Of a stretch of DNA of 64,000 nucleotides, positions 26,835 through 35,506 are shown piece after piece. Both the position numbers and the translations under genes were made by a program. The notes below the pieces were generated by a model, which ran no database searches, was not told the origin of the DNA, and saw only the letters and a program-made list of their open reading frames with translations. Where the stretch lies: contig NZ_FONX01000006.1 in assembly GCF_900113035.1 (NCBI RefSeq), positions 218,851-282,850 on the forward strand, given 5' to 3'. Origin of the DNA: Paracidovorax wautersii. GTDB taxonomy: Bacteria > Pseudomonadota > Gammaproteobacteria > Burkholderiales > Burkholderiaceae_C. Numbering within the stretch: the first letter of the stretch is position 1; each line of letters opens with the position of its first letter.

Positions 26835-27177
26835 GCGCTTGTTCCTCCTTTTGTGGTGCGCGCTTGTCTGCCATACGCTGCAGCAGCCAGGCCTCGGCCG
26901 TGGCCGGGTCTCCCAGCTGGCCGGTGACGCGGCGGCGCATGTTCATGGCGCCGGCCTGGCGCCAGGTGATTTCGACGGCGCCGGCGGCTACGGCCAAGGC
27001 GCGCTTGCTCAAAGCGATGTCGTAGTGACTATCGTGGCGGGGCGGGGCCTGCCACCAGCGGCGCGCCACGCCGATCCGGTCGGCCATGGCGTGCAGCTCT
27101 TCGTCGGTGTCGGCCAGCATGTGGCACATCACCATGCGGCCGTACGGCGCGCGCATGTCGTCAACGTAAACGGCCAT
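26818..27177 (-). CDS. DUF4031 domain phage protein
   Basis: 119 residues beginning MAVYVDDMRAPYGRMVMCHM, with ELHAMADRIGVARRWWQ and HYDIALSKRALAVAAGA. This pattern matches DUF4031, a small family found in phages and plasmids with no known function. Its ATG overlaps the stop of the gene before it (TGATG). Confidence 0.75.
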   Translation of the reverse strand: MAVYVDDMRAPYGRMVMCHMLADTDEELHAMADRIGVARRWWQAPPRHDSHYDIALSKRALAVAAGAVEITWRQAGAMNMRRRVTGQLGDPATAEAWLLQRMADKRAPQKEEQAHGNPH

Positions 27178-27581
27178 CAGCTGCTCCCGTTTTGGCTTGC
27201 TGCGGCGGCGCCTGCTCGAAACCATTTCCAGTCCCTGGCCACGGCCGGGTTGCGATATGTCCCGCGCGGCGAGCGTTGGAACTTGTGGCTCGGGTCGCTG
27301 GCCAGCTTCTCGAATCGGGCGCGCAAGGCGGTTTCGTCGAGGATGGGCTTGCCCTGCAATGCGGCCACGATCAGGCTGGTGTCGAGCTTGCGCATGGCCT
27401 GGGCTACGTGCTTTTGCAACTCGGGGTCGTTCACGCCCTCGATGAATGCGCCCGGGTCGAGCTCGTGCCCGATGTGGATCGCAATGGCTTCGCCTGCGAT
27501 GTTGAGGCGGTTGCGGGCTTGCAGCCACCATTTGGCCGCCACCTTGGCGGCGTGCTCGTTGGGGTGGGTGGTGGTCGGCAT
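27177..27581 (-). CDS. hypothetical phage early protein
   Basis: 134 residues from the ATG at 27581, which overlaps the upstream stop as TGATG. A helical, basic protein (HAAKVAAKWWLQARNRLNIA; MRKLDTSLIVAALQGKPILD). No family recognised. The chain of overlaps on both sides supports it as a translated gene of the left operon. Confidence 0.6.
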   Translation of the reverse strand: MPTTTHPNEHAAKVAAKWWLQARNRLNIAGEAIAIHIGHELDPGAFIEGVNDPELQKHVAQAMRKLDTSLIVAALQGKPILDETALRARFEKLASDPSHKFQRSPRGTYRNPAVARDWKWFRAGAAAASQNGSS

Positions 27582-28573
27582 CAGTTGCCTCCTTCGTGGG
27601 GTGTGGCCTGCGCTGGGTGTTCGGCGGCGAGCCTCGCGCGGTGCTCTTCGCCGAGGCGCGCGTTGCACTCGTCGGCGGTTTCCAGCGGCTTGCGCAGCAC
27701 CCGACTGCCCAGCACCCAGCGGCCGAAGGATGTGATGCTGTAGCGGCCGGCACTGTGGTGGCGGACCACGCCTAGGTCGGCTAGCCGCACCATCTGGGAC
27801 TTGGGCAAGTCATAGCCCTCGCCGTCCGAAAATGTTTCGTCCAGACGCTCCAGCGCGGCCATGTCTTCAGGGCTTAGCCACTGGCTGCGGTTTTCCGTAT
27901 CGCTCGGCGTGATCGCCTCAGCGGCATCGTGCGGCTTCGATGGGCGGGTGGCTGATGCCTCTGTGTAGAGGGGCTGTGTGAACTTGCCGATCGGGGTGCG
28001 ACGCGCAGGCAGGTAACTCCCGCTCGTGTCATCTGGGTCCGCGTGGTTTGCGAGCTGCCCAGGGCTCACCCAGATCGCGGGCGCTGCATGGGCGCCGGTA
28101 CGGGCGGCGCGGAGCACGTCCAGCAGCGGCCGATCTGCATCGTTGGCCTCGCGTTCGATCTGGGAAACAACATCGCACAAGCGCGCTTGCAGTGCGGCAC
28201 CTGCCTCGCCGTTGAACGCCACATCCAGCGCGCGCGCCAGGCGGTCAACGTCATCTGCGTTGATCCAGCGGCCGAATGCAGGAGCCGCGCCGGGCTGCTG
28301 GGCCTGGGGTGCTGAAAGTGCCGCGACAGCGAAACGCACCGCTGCCTGCTCGTTCGGCCCAAGTAGCTTCTCCTCCCGCAGGAAACGCTCAAGGAAGAAG
28401 GTCGCGCGGTGCGCTGTCATTCGTTGCAACTCGGGCGATGGATCTGCCGCCACGGCTGGAGCCGCTGCGCCGGGCTGTTCTGCTGCGCCTGTGCTCGATG
28501 TGATGGGGATGCAGCCGTGCCTGCTGCAGTGGGCAACGGTTTCGCAGGTGTTGCAGATCTTGGGGGTTTGCAT
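27581..28573 (-). CDS. hypothetical phage early protein with N-terminal Cys cluster
   Basis: 330 residues. The N-terminus CNTCETVAHCSRHGC has metal-binding spacing. A low-complexity Ala/Pro linker follows, then a mainly helical domain (RATFFLERFLREEKLLG; DDVDRLARALDVAFNGEA), and near the C-terminus MVRLADLGVVRHHSAGRY, which resembles a winged-helix end. Not recognised. The start at 28573 lies 38 bases after the methyltransferase gene ends. Confidence 0.6.
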   Translation of the reverse strand: MQTPKICNTCETVAHCSRHGCIPITSSTGAAEQPGAAAPAVAADPSPELQRMTAHRATFFLERFLREEKLLGPNEQAAVRFAVAALSAPQAQQPGAAPAFGRWINADDVDRLARALDVAFNGEAGAALQARLCDVVSQIEREANDADRPLLDVLRAARTGAHAAPAIWVSPGQLANHADPDDTSGSYLPARRTPIGKFTQPLYTEASATRPSKPHDAAEAITPSDTENRSQWLSPEDMAALERLDETFSDGEGYDLPKSQMVRLADLGVVRHHSAGRYSITSFGRWVLGSRVLRKPLETADECNARLGEEHRARLAAEHPAQATPHEGGN

Positions 28574-28611
28574 GCTGGGTCTCCTGTCGGTTCGATTCGT
28601 GGCCGGGCGTG

Positions 28612-31482
28612 TCATGCGGCCTGCATCCATGCGGCTTCGTGGGCGAAATTGGCGCGCACCAGGGCCTCGGCCACTGGTGGGCAAACGCTGTTGCCGCACA
28701 TGCGGACCTGGGCGGTCGTGCTGAGGGGAATGCGGGGCAGCTTCAGCGGGTCGGCCGCTTGCTTGCCGTCTTGGAACAGCAGGGCCGGGTCCGGGATCTC
28801 GTGGATCACGTAGTCCGCCGGGAAGCCCTGGGCGTTGAACAGCTCGCGCGGCTTGAGCATGCGCAGCGTGATGTCCACCAGTACCCACCAGTGGCCGGCG
28901 TGCTGCATCAGCACCATGTCGGCAGGCTCGGTGAACTGCTCGGGCAGGTGCTGGTGCAGCAGATCGGCGCACTGGCGGGCGCGCTCGCGGTGCTCTTCGG
29001 CCAGGCTCGCCGCCGGCACCTGGGCCACCTCCACCAGGCCCATGCGGCCCTTGGTGGGCAGGGTGTGCATCGGGCCGTTCGCCGGGGCGTCTTGCCCGCC
29101 GCTGCTGTAGTACTTCACCAGATAGGCCATCACCAGGCGCTGCTGCGCGCCGCTCGACGTGATGGTGCTGGTGGGGGCATCTGCGGGGCGCCCGTCGCCG
29201 TCGTAGAAACCGCCGTTGGCTTGCTCCAGGCAGGCCGCCACGATGGCCTGTTCGCCGCGGTGCGCGCCCGTCACGGTGGGCAGCGGGCTGGCTGGCGTGC
29301 TGCCCGCGCGCTCGCCGTGGTGCGTGAGGTGCATCAGGTGTGCGGCCGACAGCGCGCTGGTGCCGCCGCTCGCGGTGATGGTGTTGAGCGGCATTTCCAG
29401 CGAGCGGATGCCATGGCTGAATCGCTTCGTTCCGTCCTTGCCCTCGCCGTGCCCCATGTCCACCAGATGCGCGGCCACCATGCCCATCTGGATGCCGGTG
29501 CTGGGCCGCTTGGGCGTGCCGCCGGCGGTCACGGTGCGCAGCGGCTCGTCCATGCCTGAGCCCACGGAGCCCGTGTTGAACTTGGTGATGTGCATCGCCG
29601 CGACGGCTTGCTGGCTGCCGGTGGTGACGGTGGACAGCGGGGCATCTGCTGGCGCGCCGGGGTGCCCGGTGGTGTTGGTCATCACCATGGGCGCCAGCGT
29701 GGCGCCTGCCAGGACGTGGTGCGTGCCGCCGGCTGAAATGGTGGACAGCGGATCGCGCGCGTCGTCGCCCTGCAGGTGGGTGTCGCTGGTGCCGCGCAGC
29801 GGCGCGATCACGGGAGCGACGACGGAGAAATGGCCGCCCTTCACCTGGGCGCAGATGGTGCGCAGCGGCTCGTCGGCGGCCATGGTCCGCTGGGTGCTCG
29901 CGTTGGCGTGTTCGGTCACGAAAGGGGCGAGTACCGGCGCGGCCACGGCGCCCTGCGATCCCTGGCTGGTCACCGTCCAATACGGTTCCTCGGCGCTGCG
30001 CACGCGCGGCTGCTGGCCGGCGCGTTCGCCGTTGCGGGTGTTGACCATGTACGGGGTCAGCACGGGCTGCGCCACGCAGCTGTCGGCCTTGCTGGTGATG
30101 GTCTGCACGGGCTGATGCACGCTGCGCTCGGGGCTCTGGCCCATGCGCCCGCCCACGCCGACGATGAACGGGCTGGCGCTGGCCAGCACGTGGCGGAACA
30201 GGCCCTTTGCCACACGGCGCTGCGTGTTGGTGGCCAGTGGCTTCTTGCGGCCGAAGATGCTGGCGGCGGGCTGGCCGAAGTCGATGCATTCGGCCGCGGT
30301 GAGGTAGGGCGCGAGCTTGCCGGCCAGCACGCGGCGGTCGCCGGGCTCGGCGTGGGTGGCGGTAGGCCACACGATGGGCAGGCCGTCGCGCCGGCCCACG
30401 AAGAAAAGGCGCTTGCGGATCGTCGGCGTGTTGTGGTCCCGGGCGCGCAGTTCGCGGTGGTCGATGTCGTAGCCCAGGCCCTGCACCAGCTGCGCGGCCA
30501 GGGGGCCGTGCCGGTCGATGCCCAGGAACTCGCAGGCTTCGTCCAGTGCCGGATGGTCGGGGCGCACGCCCTTGGAAAGCATGCCGCAGAAGGCCTTGAA
30601 GGTTTGCCCGGCGCGGGTCTTGTCCGGGTACAGCTTGCCATCCGTTTCGATGAGCGGGCCCCAGGTCTGGAACTCCTCCACGTTCTCGAGCATGAAGCTG
30701 CGCGGCTTGGTCAGCAGCGTCCAGCGCACGGCCACCCAGGCCAGGCCGCGAATGTCTTTGCTGACCGGCGTGCCGCCCTTGGCCTTGCTGAAGTGCTTGC
30801 AGTCCGGGGACAGCCAGACCAGGCCCACGGGCTGGTTGCGGGTGACGGCGATAGGGTCCACGTCCCACACGCTCTCGCACAAATGCAGGGTGTGCGGGTG
30901 GTTGATGGCGTGCATGGCCAGGGCCTCGGGATCGTGGTTGATCGCGATGTCCACGGGGCGGCCAAAGGCCTTTTCCAGGCCTGTGCTGGTGCCGCCGCCG
31001 CCGGCGAAGTTGTCGATGATGAGCTCGCCGGGGAAGTCCAGAGGTTTGGACTGGTCGCCGTTGGGCCTGTGCACATGGCGCGCCCTGCGCGCCATGTGCT
31101 GGGGGCGTGCCGGCCTGGCATGCTTGCGCAGCGCTGTGGCGATCTGCTCGGCGGTGACCTTCACCTCGAAGCCGGCGAATTCCCCCTTGCGAGGCAGTTC
31201 GTCGTCCTCTGCGCGCACGGGGTTGTGCATCGTGAAAGCCAGGCGGTATGTGCGCAGCGGGGCGGGTAGCGCGGGCAGCAGGTGCTGCTCGATCAGGTCC
31301 GCCAGCACGGTGCGTGCGTCGGCCTCGGCTTGGCTGGCCGACAGGGCTTGCAGGAAGGCGGGGTGTTCAGCGAGCAGCTCGCCATCCGCGAAGCCCCAAT
31401 TCGCGAACAGCTCATCTGCGGATAGGCGGACCGGCTCAATGGGGGCGAGTCCGAGGGGGATCGTGAAGTCGTCGCGTTTCAT
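28612..31482 (-). CDS. phage DNA cytosine-5 methyltransferase with a long repeat-bearing insert
   Basis: 956 residues; modifies cytosine in DNA, probably to shield phage DNA from restriction. Family motifs: I in IIDNFAGGGGTSTGLEKAF near 154, IV as WLSPDCKHFS near 222 (the usual Pro-Cys replaced by Asp-Cys, Cys kept), VI in FMLENVEEF near 260, VIII in RKRLFFVGRR near 355, and IX/X in LMLKPRELFNAQGFPADYV-type text and RMCGNSVCPPVAEAL near the end. Between VIII and IX, residues about 455-815 hold about ten repeats of the form P(L/x)xT(I/V)(T/S)xxG. This is where the target-recognition domain lies, so the insert may set specificity. First about 140 residues are not part of the catalytic fold. Coupled by ATGA to the small frame upstream. 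Confidence 0.85.
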   Translation of the reverse strand: MKRDDFTIPLGLAPIEPVRLSADELFANWGFADGELLAEHPAFLQALSASQAEADARTVLADLIEQHLLPALPAPLRTYRLAFTMHNPVRAEDDELPRKGEFAGFEVKVTAEQIATALRKHARPARPQHMARRARHVHRPNGDQSKPLDFPGELIIDNFAGGGGTSTGLEKAFGRPVDIAINHDPEALAMHAINHPHTLHLCESVWDVDPIAVTRNQPVGLVWLSPDCKHFSKAKGGTPVSKDIRGLAWVAVRWTLLTKPRSFMLENVEEFQTWGPLIETDGKLYPDKTRAGQTFKAFCGMLSKGVRPDHPALDEACEFLGIDRHGPLAAQLVQGLGYDIDHRELRARDHNTPTIRKRLFFVGRRDGLPIVWPTATHAEPGDRRVLAGKLAPYLTAAECIDFGQPAASIFGRKKPLATNTQRRVAKGLFRHVLASASPFIVGVGGRMGQSPERSVHQPVQTITSKADSCVAQPVLTPYMVNTRNGERAGQQPRVRSAEEPYWTVTSQGSQGAVAAPVLAPFVTEHANASTQRTMAADEPLRTICAQVKGGHFSVVAPVIAPLRGTSDTHLQGDDARDPLSTISAGGTHHVLAGATLAPMVMTNTTGHPGAPADAPLSTVTTGSQQAVAAMHITKFNTGSVGSGMDEPLRTVTAGGTPKRPSTGIQMGMVAAHLVDMGHGEGKDGTKRFSHGIRSLEMPLNTITASGGTSALSAAHLMHLTHHGERAGSTPASPLPTVTGAHRGEQAIVAACLEQANGGFYDGDGRPADAPTSTITSSGAQQRLVMAYLVKYYSSGGQDAPANGPMHTLPTKGRMGLVEVAQVPAASLAEEHRERARQCADLLHQHLPEQFTEPADMVLMQHAGHWWVLVDITLRMLKPRELFNAQGFPADYVIHEIPDPALLFQDGKQAADPLKLPRIPLSTTAQVRMCGNSVCPPVAEALVRANFAHEAAWMQAA

Positions 31483-31814
31483 GGCTGTGCAAGTTGGCTG
31501 ACTCGCCGTGCTCTGGCGTTGTGGTTTTTCTGATCGAGTCCCCGCGAATCCATTAGCTGGCTTCGTTCGTTGCTATGAAATTGGATATTCAGGGGAGTCG
31601 CCGAAGAGGTGCCGCGTTCGCTTTCTGGAGTCGTGACGGCAGACTGAGGGCCTTGTTTCAAACACCCGATGTGGTGAGAAAGGGCCTTCATGATTTCTTT
31701 GTCTTTCGCGCTGCCGGCATCTGAGTTGCTGGGCGTTCTGATGGCGATAGCGTGGTTTGTTGACTGGTGGCGTCGGTTGAAGTAGTCACGCTGCGGCCTC
31801 CGCGAAGAGGCCAT
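31479..31814 (-). CDS. possible small protein between the two methyltransferase genes
   Basis: A 111-residue frame that starts inside the adenine methylase gene and ends with an ATGA overlap on the cytosine methylase start. It is rich in Ser, Arg, Gln and Asn and shows no family. A start at 31691 (MKALSHHIG) would avoid the overlap with the upstream gene. The overlap at the 3' end is the main support; a non-coding spacer is an equal alternative. Confidence 0.3.
   Translation of the reverse strand: MASSRRPQRDYFNRRHQSTNHAIAIRTPSNSDAGSAKDKEIMKALSHHIGCLKQGPQSAVTTPESERGTSSATPLNIQFHSNERSQLMDSRGLDQKNHNARARRVSQLAQP
31690..31785 (+). CDS. possible 31-residue single-helix membrane peptide, opposite strand
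   Basis: ATG at 31690 to TAG at 31785 encodes one hydrophobic helix (FALPASELLGVLMAIAWFV) with a basic end (DWWRRLK). AAGGG lies a few bases before the ATG. It reads against the early operon between two genes. Size and shape recall type I toxin or small phage membrane peptides, but chance cannot be excluded at this length. Confidence 0.25.
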   Translation: MISLSFALPASELLGVLMAIAWFVDWWRRLK

Positions 31815-32646
31815 CTGCAGCGTGTGTCAATGCGGCTGCGCAGGCGGGGTTCAGCCATGCCGATTCCGTTCTGACGACCGTGCCGCGGCCGGCTGAGATC
31901 CGGCTCTTGGTGGTGTGCTGCGTCCAGCCGGCGAGGTGGTGCTGGTAGAGGTCGCTGGGGTAGCCGGACAGCACTACCATGCCCTGCAGGTCGCATAGCT
32001 GCTCCAGCAGCTCGGCGTGTTCGGTGGCTGTCAGCTCGTGGCGATAGCAGCTGGAAGCGCCGCGCATTACGCGGGTTTCGTGCAGATACGGCGGGTCCAC
32101 GAAATGCAGGGTGGTCGGCGCGTCGTGCTGGCGCATCACGTCGATGGCCGGACGGTTTTCGATCAGCACGCCGGTCATGCGCTCGCCGATTGCGGCCAGG
32201 TTGGGGGGGTAGCCCGTCCAGTCGTGCATCGCGGTGCTCCAGGCGCGCGCGGTGTCGATGCGAAACCCTGTCTTGCCCTTCGTGGCGCCGGCCGAGCCGA
32301 AACCCATCGCTGCGCGCACGGCTGTGCGGCGGGCCCGCTCAATGGGCTCGTCGCAGTGTTCGTAGGCCAGCTCCCATTCCTCGCGGCCGTAGGGCGTCAG
32401 CTGGCACGCTTCGATGAGCTGGGCGCGCTGTGCTGGGTTGCGCACCACGCGGAAGAAGTTGGTGATGTCGCTGTCGAGGTCGTTGTAGATCTCGGCGTGA
32501 CAGCGCGGCTTGCGCAGCAGCACGCCTGCAGCGCCGCCAAAGGGCTCCACGTAGCGGTGATGCGTCGGGAAAAACTGCATGATCCACGGCGCCAAGCGGA
32601 ACTTGCCCCCGTGGTAGCGCAGGGCGGGGCGGGTGATGGTGTTCAC
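31786..32646 (-). CDS. D12-class DNA adenine methyltransferase (Dam-like)
   Basis: 286 residues; methylates adenine N6 in DNA. Motif I region is RYHGGKFRLAPWIMQFFP at the N-terminus with YVEPFGGAAGVLL next, and the catalytic DPPY is in HFVDPPYLHETR near 186. The start is GTG, overlapping the upstream stop (GTGA). With the cytosine methylase it gives this phage two modification enzymes, probably anti-restriction. The target site cannot be told from sequence. Confidence 0.88.
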   Translation of the reverse strand: MNTITRPALRYHGGKFRLAPWIMQFFPTHHRYVEPFGGAAGVLLRKPRCHAEIYNDLDSDITNFFRVVRNPAQRAQLIEACQLTPYGREEWELAYEHCDEPIERARRTAVRAAMGFGSAGATKGKTGFRIDTARAWSTAMHDWTGYPPNLAAIGERMTGVLIENRPAIDVMRQHDAPTTLHFVDPPYLHETRVMRGASSCYRHELTATEHAELLEQLCDLQGMVVLSGYPSDLYQHHLAGWTQHTTKSRISAGRGTVVRTESAWLNPACAAALTHAADGLFAEAAA

Positions 32647-33116
32647 GCTGCGGCCTCCGCCTCGTGCATCAGGGCATCCACCGCGGCGAGCGACTCGTTG
32701 AGCTGGTGCACGCTGACGTTGCGCAGCATCTCGTCGTAGAGGTCCAGGGCCAGCGGCACGTGAGCCAGCGCGTTGGCGTCAGGGCCGATGCGGCCGAGGC
32801 GTTCGTAGCGTTGCTGCATTGCCAGGATGGCGGCCTGGGCGCGCTCGGCGACTTCGGCGGCGTCGGGGCCGATTCGCTCGGCGCGGTGCGCGCAGATGTT
32901 CATGGCCAGCGCCAGCCGGTTGAGGTGTGGCACGGTGCCGCCGCCATCGCAGATGTGATGCCAGGCCGTGCGGACTTCGACGCTGGCGGCGGCGGCGTCG
33001 TGTGCGGCCATGGGCTGGCGTTGGGCGATGAGGGCCAGGGGGGCGAGCGCATCCCAGCGCCCCGGGTTGCGCATGGAGGCCTTGGCGCGGGCCGCGCGGC
33101 GTTGAGCGGTTTTCAT
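32643..33116 (-). CDS. hypothetical phage early protein, helical
   Basis: 157 residues, nearly all predicted helix (VEVRTAWHHICDGGGTVPHL; AEVAERAQAAILAMQQRYER). No family recognised. ATGA overlap upstream and GTGA downstream place it firmly in the operon. Confidence 0.65.
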   Translation of the reverse strand: MKTAQRRAARAKASMRNPGRWDALAPLALIAQRQPMAAHDAAAASVEVRTAWHHICDGGGTVPHLNRLALAMNICAHRAERIGPDAAEVAERAQAAILAMQQRYERLGRIGPDANALAHVPLALDLYDEMLRNVSVHQLNESLAAVDALMHEAEAAA

Positions 33117-33733
33117 GGGCGCGCCTCTGCGGTCATGAGTACCGCCTCGCTCAGGCTTTCGTAGCGGGCGATGAACAGGTCGCGCCACTCCTTCCAGCTG
33201 GTCTGTTCGCGCTTCGTCGTGTTCAGGCTGGTGCCGTGGTGCGGCACCTCTTGCCCGGGCGTGTCGAGGATCGGCCAGGGGCGATGCGCGGCGGGGTCGA
33301 AGGCCAGCAGGTCGCGGCGCTCGGTGGCCAGGGCCACCAGGTCGATGCGCTTGATCTGCTGGCGGTAGCCGGCGAATGCCGTCTGCAGGCCGAAGTGCCG
33401 GCGCAGCGCCCGTGCCTGTGGTTGCTCGAAGTTTTCCCACGCTTGTGCAAGGGCCCACTTGACCTGGCTGCTGGTATCGCCGGTGATGGCTTCGTGGGCG
33501 TCATGCATCAGGCAGGCCAGCTGCGCCGGAAGCGGTGCGTTGTAGGCCTCTGCGATGTCGGCACAGAGCAGGCTGTGCTCGGCCACGCTGTACGGTCGGC
33601 AGGTCGCTCCGGTGAAGCGGTTGATGATGGCCAGGTGGTGCGCCAGCGTTTCGAGGCGGTACGTGTTCTGCGCGGTGTCGGGCTGGGTGAGGTAGTGCTC
33701 GGTGCCGTCGGCGAGGTGAATCCAAAGGGACAT
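33113..33733 (-). CDS. HD-domain phosphohydrolase
   Basis: 206 residues from the ATG at 33733, preceded by GAGG. The HD fold is shown by His in YRLETLAHHLAIINRF, HSLLCADI, the metal-binding pair in LACLMHDAHEAITGD near 78-92 and a late Asp in QIKRIDLVALATE. It resembles phage and YfbR-type nucleotide or nucleoside monophosphate hydrolases. A likely role is altering nucleotide pools during infection. A TTG at 33745 overlapping the upstream stop is an alternative start. Confidence 0.8.
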   Translation of the reverse strand: MSLWIHLADGTEHYLTQPDTAQNTYRLETLAHHLAIINRFTGATCRPYSVAEHSLLCADIAEAYNAPLPAQLACLMHDAHEAITGDTSSQVKWALAQAWENFEQPQARALRRHFGLQTAFAGYRQQIKRIDLVALATERRDLLAFDPAAHRPWPILDTPGQEVPHHGTSLNTTKREQTSWKEWRDLFIARYESLSEAVLMTAEARP

Positions 33734-33741
33734 GTGGGGCC

Positions 33742-34275
33742 TCAATGGGTGGTTTGCGGTGCATCGAGGTCGATGTGGCTGAACGTTTCGACGTTCATCT
33801 GGGCCACCTCGATGGCCCTTTTGTGGCCGATGTCAGCGGCCAATGCGCCGAGGCAAGAGCAGATGAATCCGCTGTACAGCTGCAGCAGCTGGGCCGGCTT
33901 GGCCGCTGGCTGGCGGGACGCTGCGGCGATGACGGGCAGGCACAGCTCGCGAAACACCGCGTCGCCGATTTCGACAGGAGAGCCGATGAATTGGTGGCGG
34001 ATCGCTGTGGGGCGCGCCACGGCAGGAGGTGCGGTGCCGAGCGCTTCTTGCGCCTGGGCGATGGGGTGATCGCCGGAAAAGTGGATGCCGCCCGCTTGGG
34101 TTTGCGCCCACGCGGTCAGCCGCTCCAGTGCAGCGTGCAGGCTGCGCACTTCGGCGGCCGACGTGCGCGCCAGTGCGTCGATGCTGACGACCTCGCCTCC
34201 GTTGGCGATGTGCTCCAGCCATTGGGCGCAGCGCAGGGCCTCCGGCAGGTCGCCGGGTGCGGTGGTGGTGTTCAT
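33742..34275 (-). CDS. hypothetical phage early protein
   Basis: 177 residues. The N-terminal half is helical (EALRCAQWLEHIANGGEVVS; VRSLHAALERLTAWAQTQ) and resembles the generic early phage proteins nearby. The second half has IGDAVFRELCLPVIAAA and a GFICSCLGALAADIGHKRA segment. No function recognised. ATGA overlap with the upstream gene. Confidence 0.6.
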   Translation of the reverse strand: MNTTTAPGDLPEALRCAQWLEHIANGGEVVSIDALARTSAAEVRSLHAALERLTAWAQTQAGGIHFSGDHPIAQAQEALGTAPPAVARPTAIRHQFIGSPVEIGDAVFRELCLPVIAAASRQPAAKPAQLLQLYSGFICSCLGALAADIGHKRAIEVAQMNVETFSHIDLDAPQTTH

Positions 34276-34643
34276 GCTGGTTCTCCGGTGGTGGTCTCTT
34301 GGTTGTGCTGGCGGCGCTTGACGGCCACATCGATGGGCGGCAGTTCCACGGCGGGCATGCGTTCCGCGTACTGCACGTACAGGCCGGCCAGCTTCAGCAG
34401 TGGCACCACGGCCTTACCGGCTTCGGTCAGGCGGACGGTCTTGCCCCATCGGTCGTGGTTGGGGTTGTCGCTGGGCGGCGTGGCGACGCGTTCGGCCAGG
34501 CCTTTGTTCTCCAGCGCGCGGAACGTGGTCAGCAACATGTAGCTGTCGCCGTACTGGTCGAGCTGGCATAGGCACTCGATCTGGCGATGAGAGATCGTCA
34601 GCGCGAAGGCTGTGCTGGTGACGTATTCGCGGAAGGCGGTCAT
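34272..34643 (-). CDS. predicted winged-helix phage protein
   Basis: 123 residues from ATG 34643. SHRQIECLCQLDQYGDSYML, FRALENKGLAERVA and WGKTVRLTEAGKAVVPLLKL follow the helix-helix-wing order of MarR/PadR-like domains. It may bind DNA and regulate early genes, but could be a structural winged helix. Overlaps both neighbours by 4 bases. Confidence 0.6.
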   Translation of the reverse strand: MTAFREYVTSTAFALTISHRQIECLCQLDQYGDSYMLLTTFRALENKGLAERVATPPSDNPNHDRWGKTVRLTEAGKAVVPLLKLAGLYVQYAERMPAVELPPIDVAVKRRQHNQETTTGEPA

Positions 34644-35506
34644 GCGGCACTGCCTTCCTGCGCTTTGGCCGCCGGGAGTTGGGCCGTGCGCGCCTGAATC
34701 TCCGCGGGCAGGGGCCAGAGATCGGTCGGCGCCACGGCTGGGGACGCCGCGCTGAGTGCTTGGCACACGGGGCAGTCTGGATCGCGCGTCTCAGCGCCCT
34801 CGATGGAGTCCGGGCAAAGGCCTCGCAAGCGGTGCCGGATGCGTCCCTCGGCGTGTGCAATCAGCACCTCGCATGCCGCTGCGGCCGAGGGCTTCATCGA
34901 CGGAGCTGCGCGCTTCGGAAATGCGGCGTTGTGGTCTTTGCGGCCGAAGAGCGCGTGAGGGCCGTCCTCGGTGTCGTAGAGGGCGAGCAGCTTCCAGCCG
35001 TCGCCCGCTGGAGGTGTGGGGGTCCAGGCGCTGAAGTCCGGGTCGCCGGCTTCCAGCAGGGTTTCGTGCAGGATCGGGGAGTCGGACTCCATCGAGACAA
35101 GCTTGCAGGCAACGCCGAAGGCGGCCAGCAGCATCACGATGTTGACGTCTTCGTCGGTGTCGGGAAGGGCTGGGTGGTAGCAGTGGCCATCGCTGTGGCG
35201 GGCCGGCAGCGGTTCATCAAAGAGCCGATCGCGCAGGCCTTCCAGGTTCGGGGTGGGGGTGTGCTGCACGCTGTGCATGGCGGCCATGCAGTCGCTGTAG
35301 CAGTGGGGAGGCTGATGGGACTCATTGCGCTCCAGGTGTTCGACGAGCGCCCGCGCGCTGAGGTAAAGCGCATTGCCTTCGGCGACGAGCGTCTGCACGG
35401 TGTCCGTCGCCGGATCCGCGTTGTTCCACTCGCGGCAGGCGGTGCGGAATGCCTCGACCAGCTGCACCTTTTCGGCGTGTGCCGCTTGGTTGGCTGCGGT
35501 GGTCAT
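34640..35506 (-). CDS. hypothetical phage early protein
   Basis: 288 residues. Begins with a helical segment (EKVQLVEAFRTACREWNNAD), has Cys/His positions (PHCYSDCMAAMH; GHCYHPALPDTDED) that could bind metal, and a C-terminal CPDSIE...DPDCPVC pair. Not recognised. Coupled by ATGA on both sides. Confidence 0.6.
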   Translation of the reverse strand: MTTAANQAAHAEKVQLVEAFRTACREWNNADPATDTVQTLVAEGNALYLSARALVEHLERNESHQPPHCYSDCMAAMHSVQHTPTPNLEGLRDRLFDEPLPARHSDGHCYHPALPDTDEDVNIVMLLAAFGVACKLVSMESDSPILHETLLEAGDPDFSAWTPTPPAGDGWKLLALYDTEDGPHALFGRKDHNAAFPKRAAPSMKPSAAAACEVLIAHAEGRIRHRLRGLCPDSIEGAETRDPDCPVCQALSAASPAVAPTDLWPLPAEIQARTAQLPAAKAQEGSAA

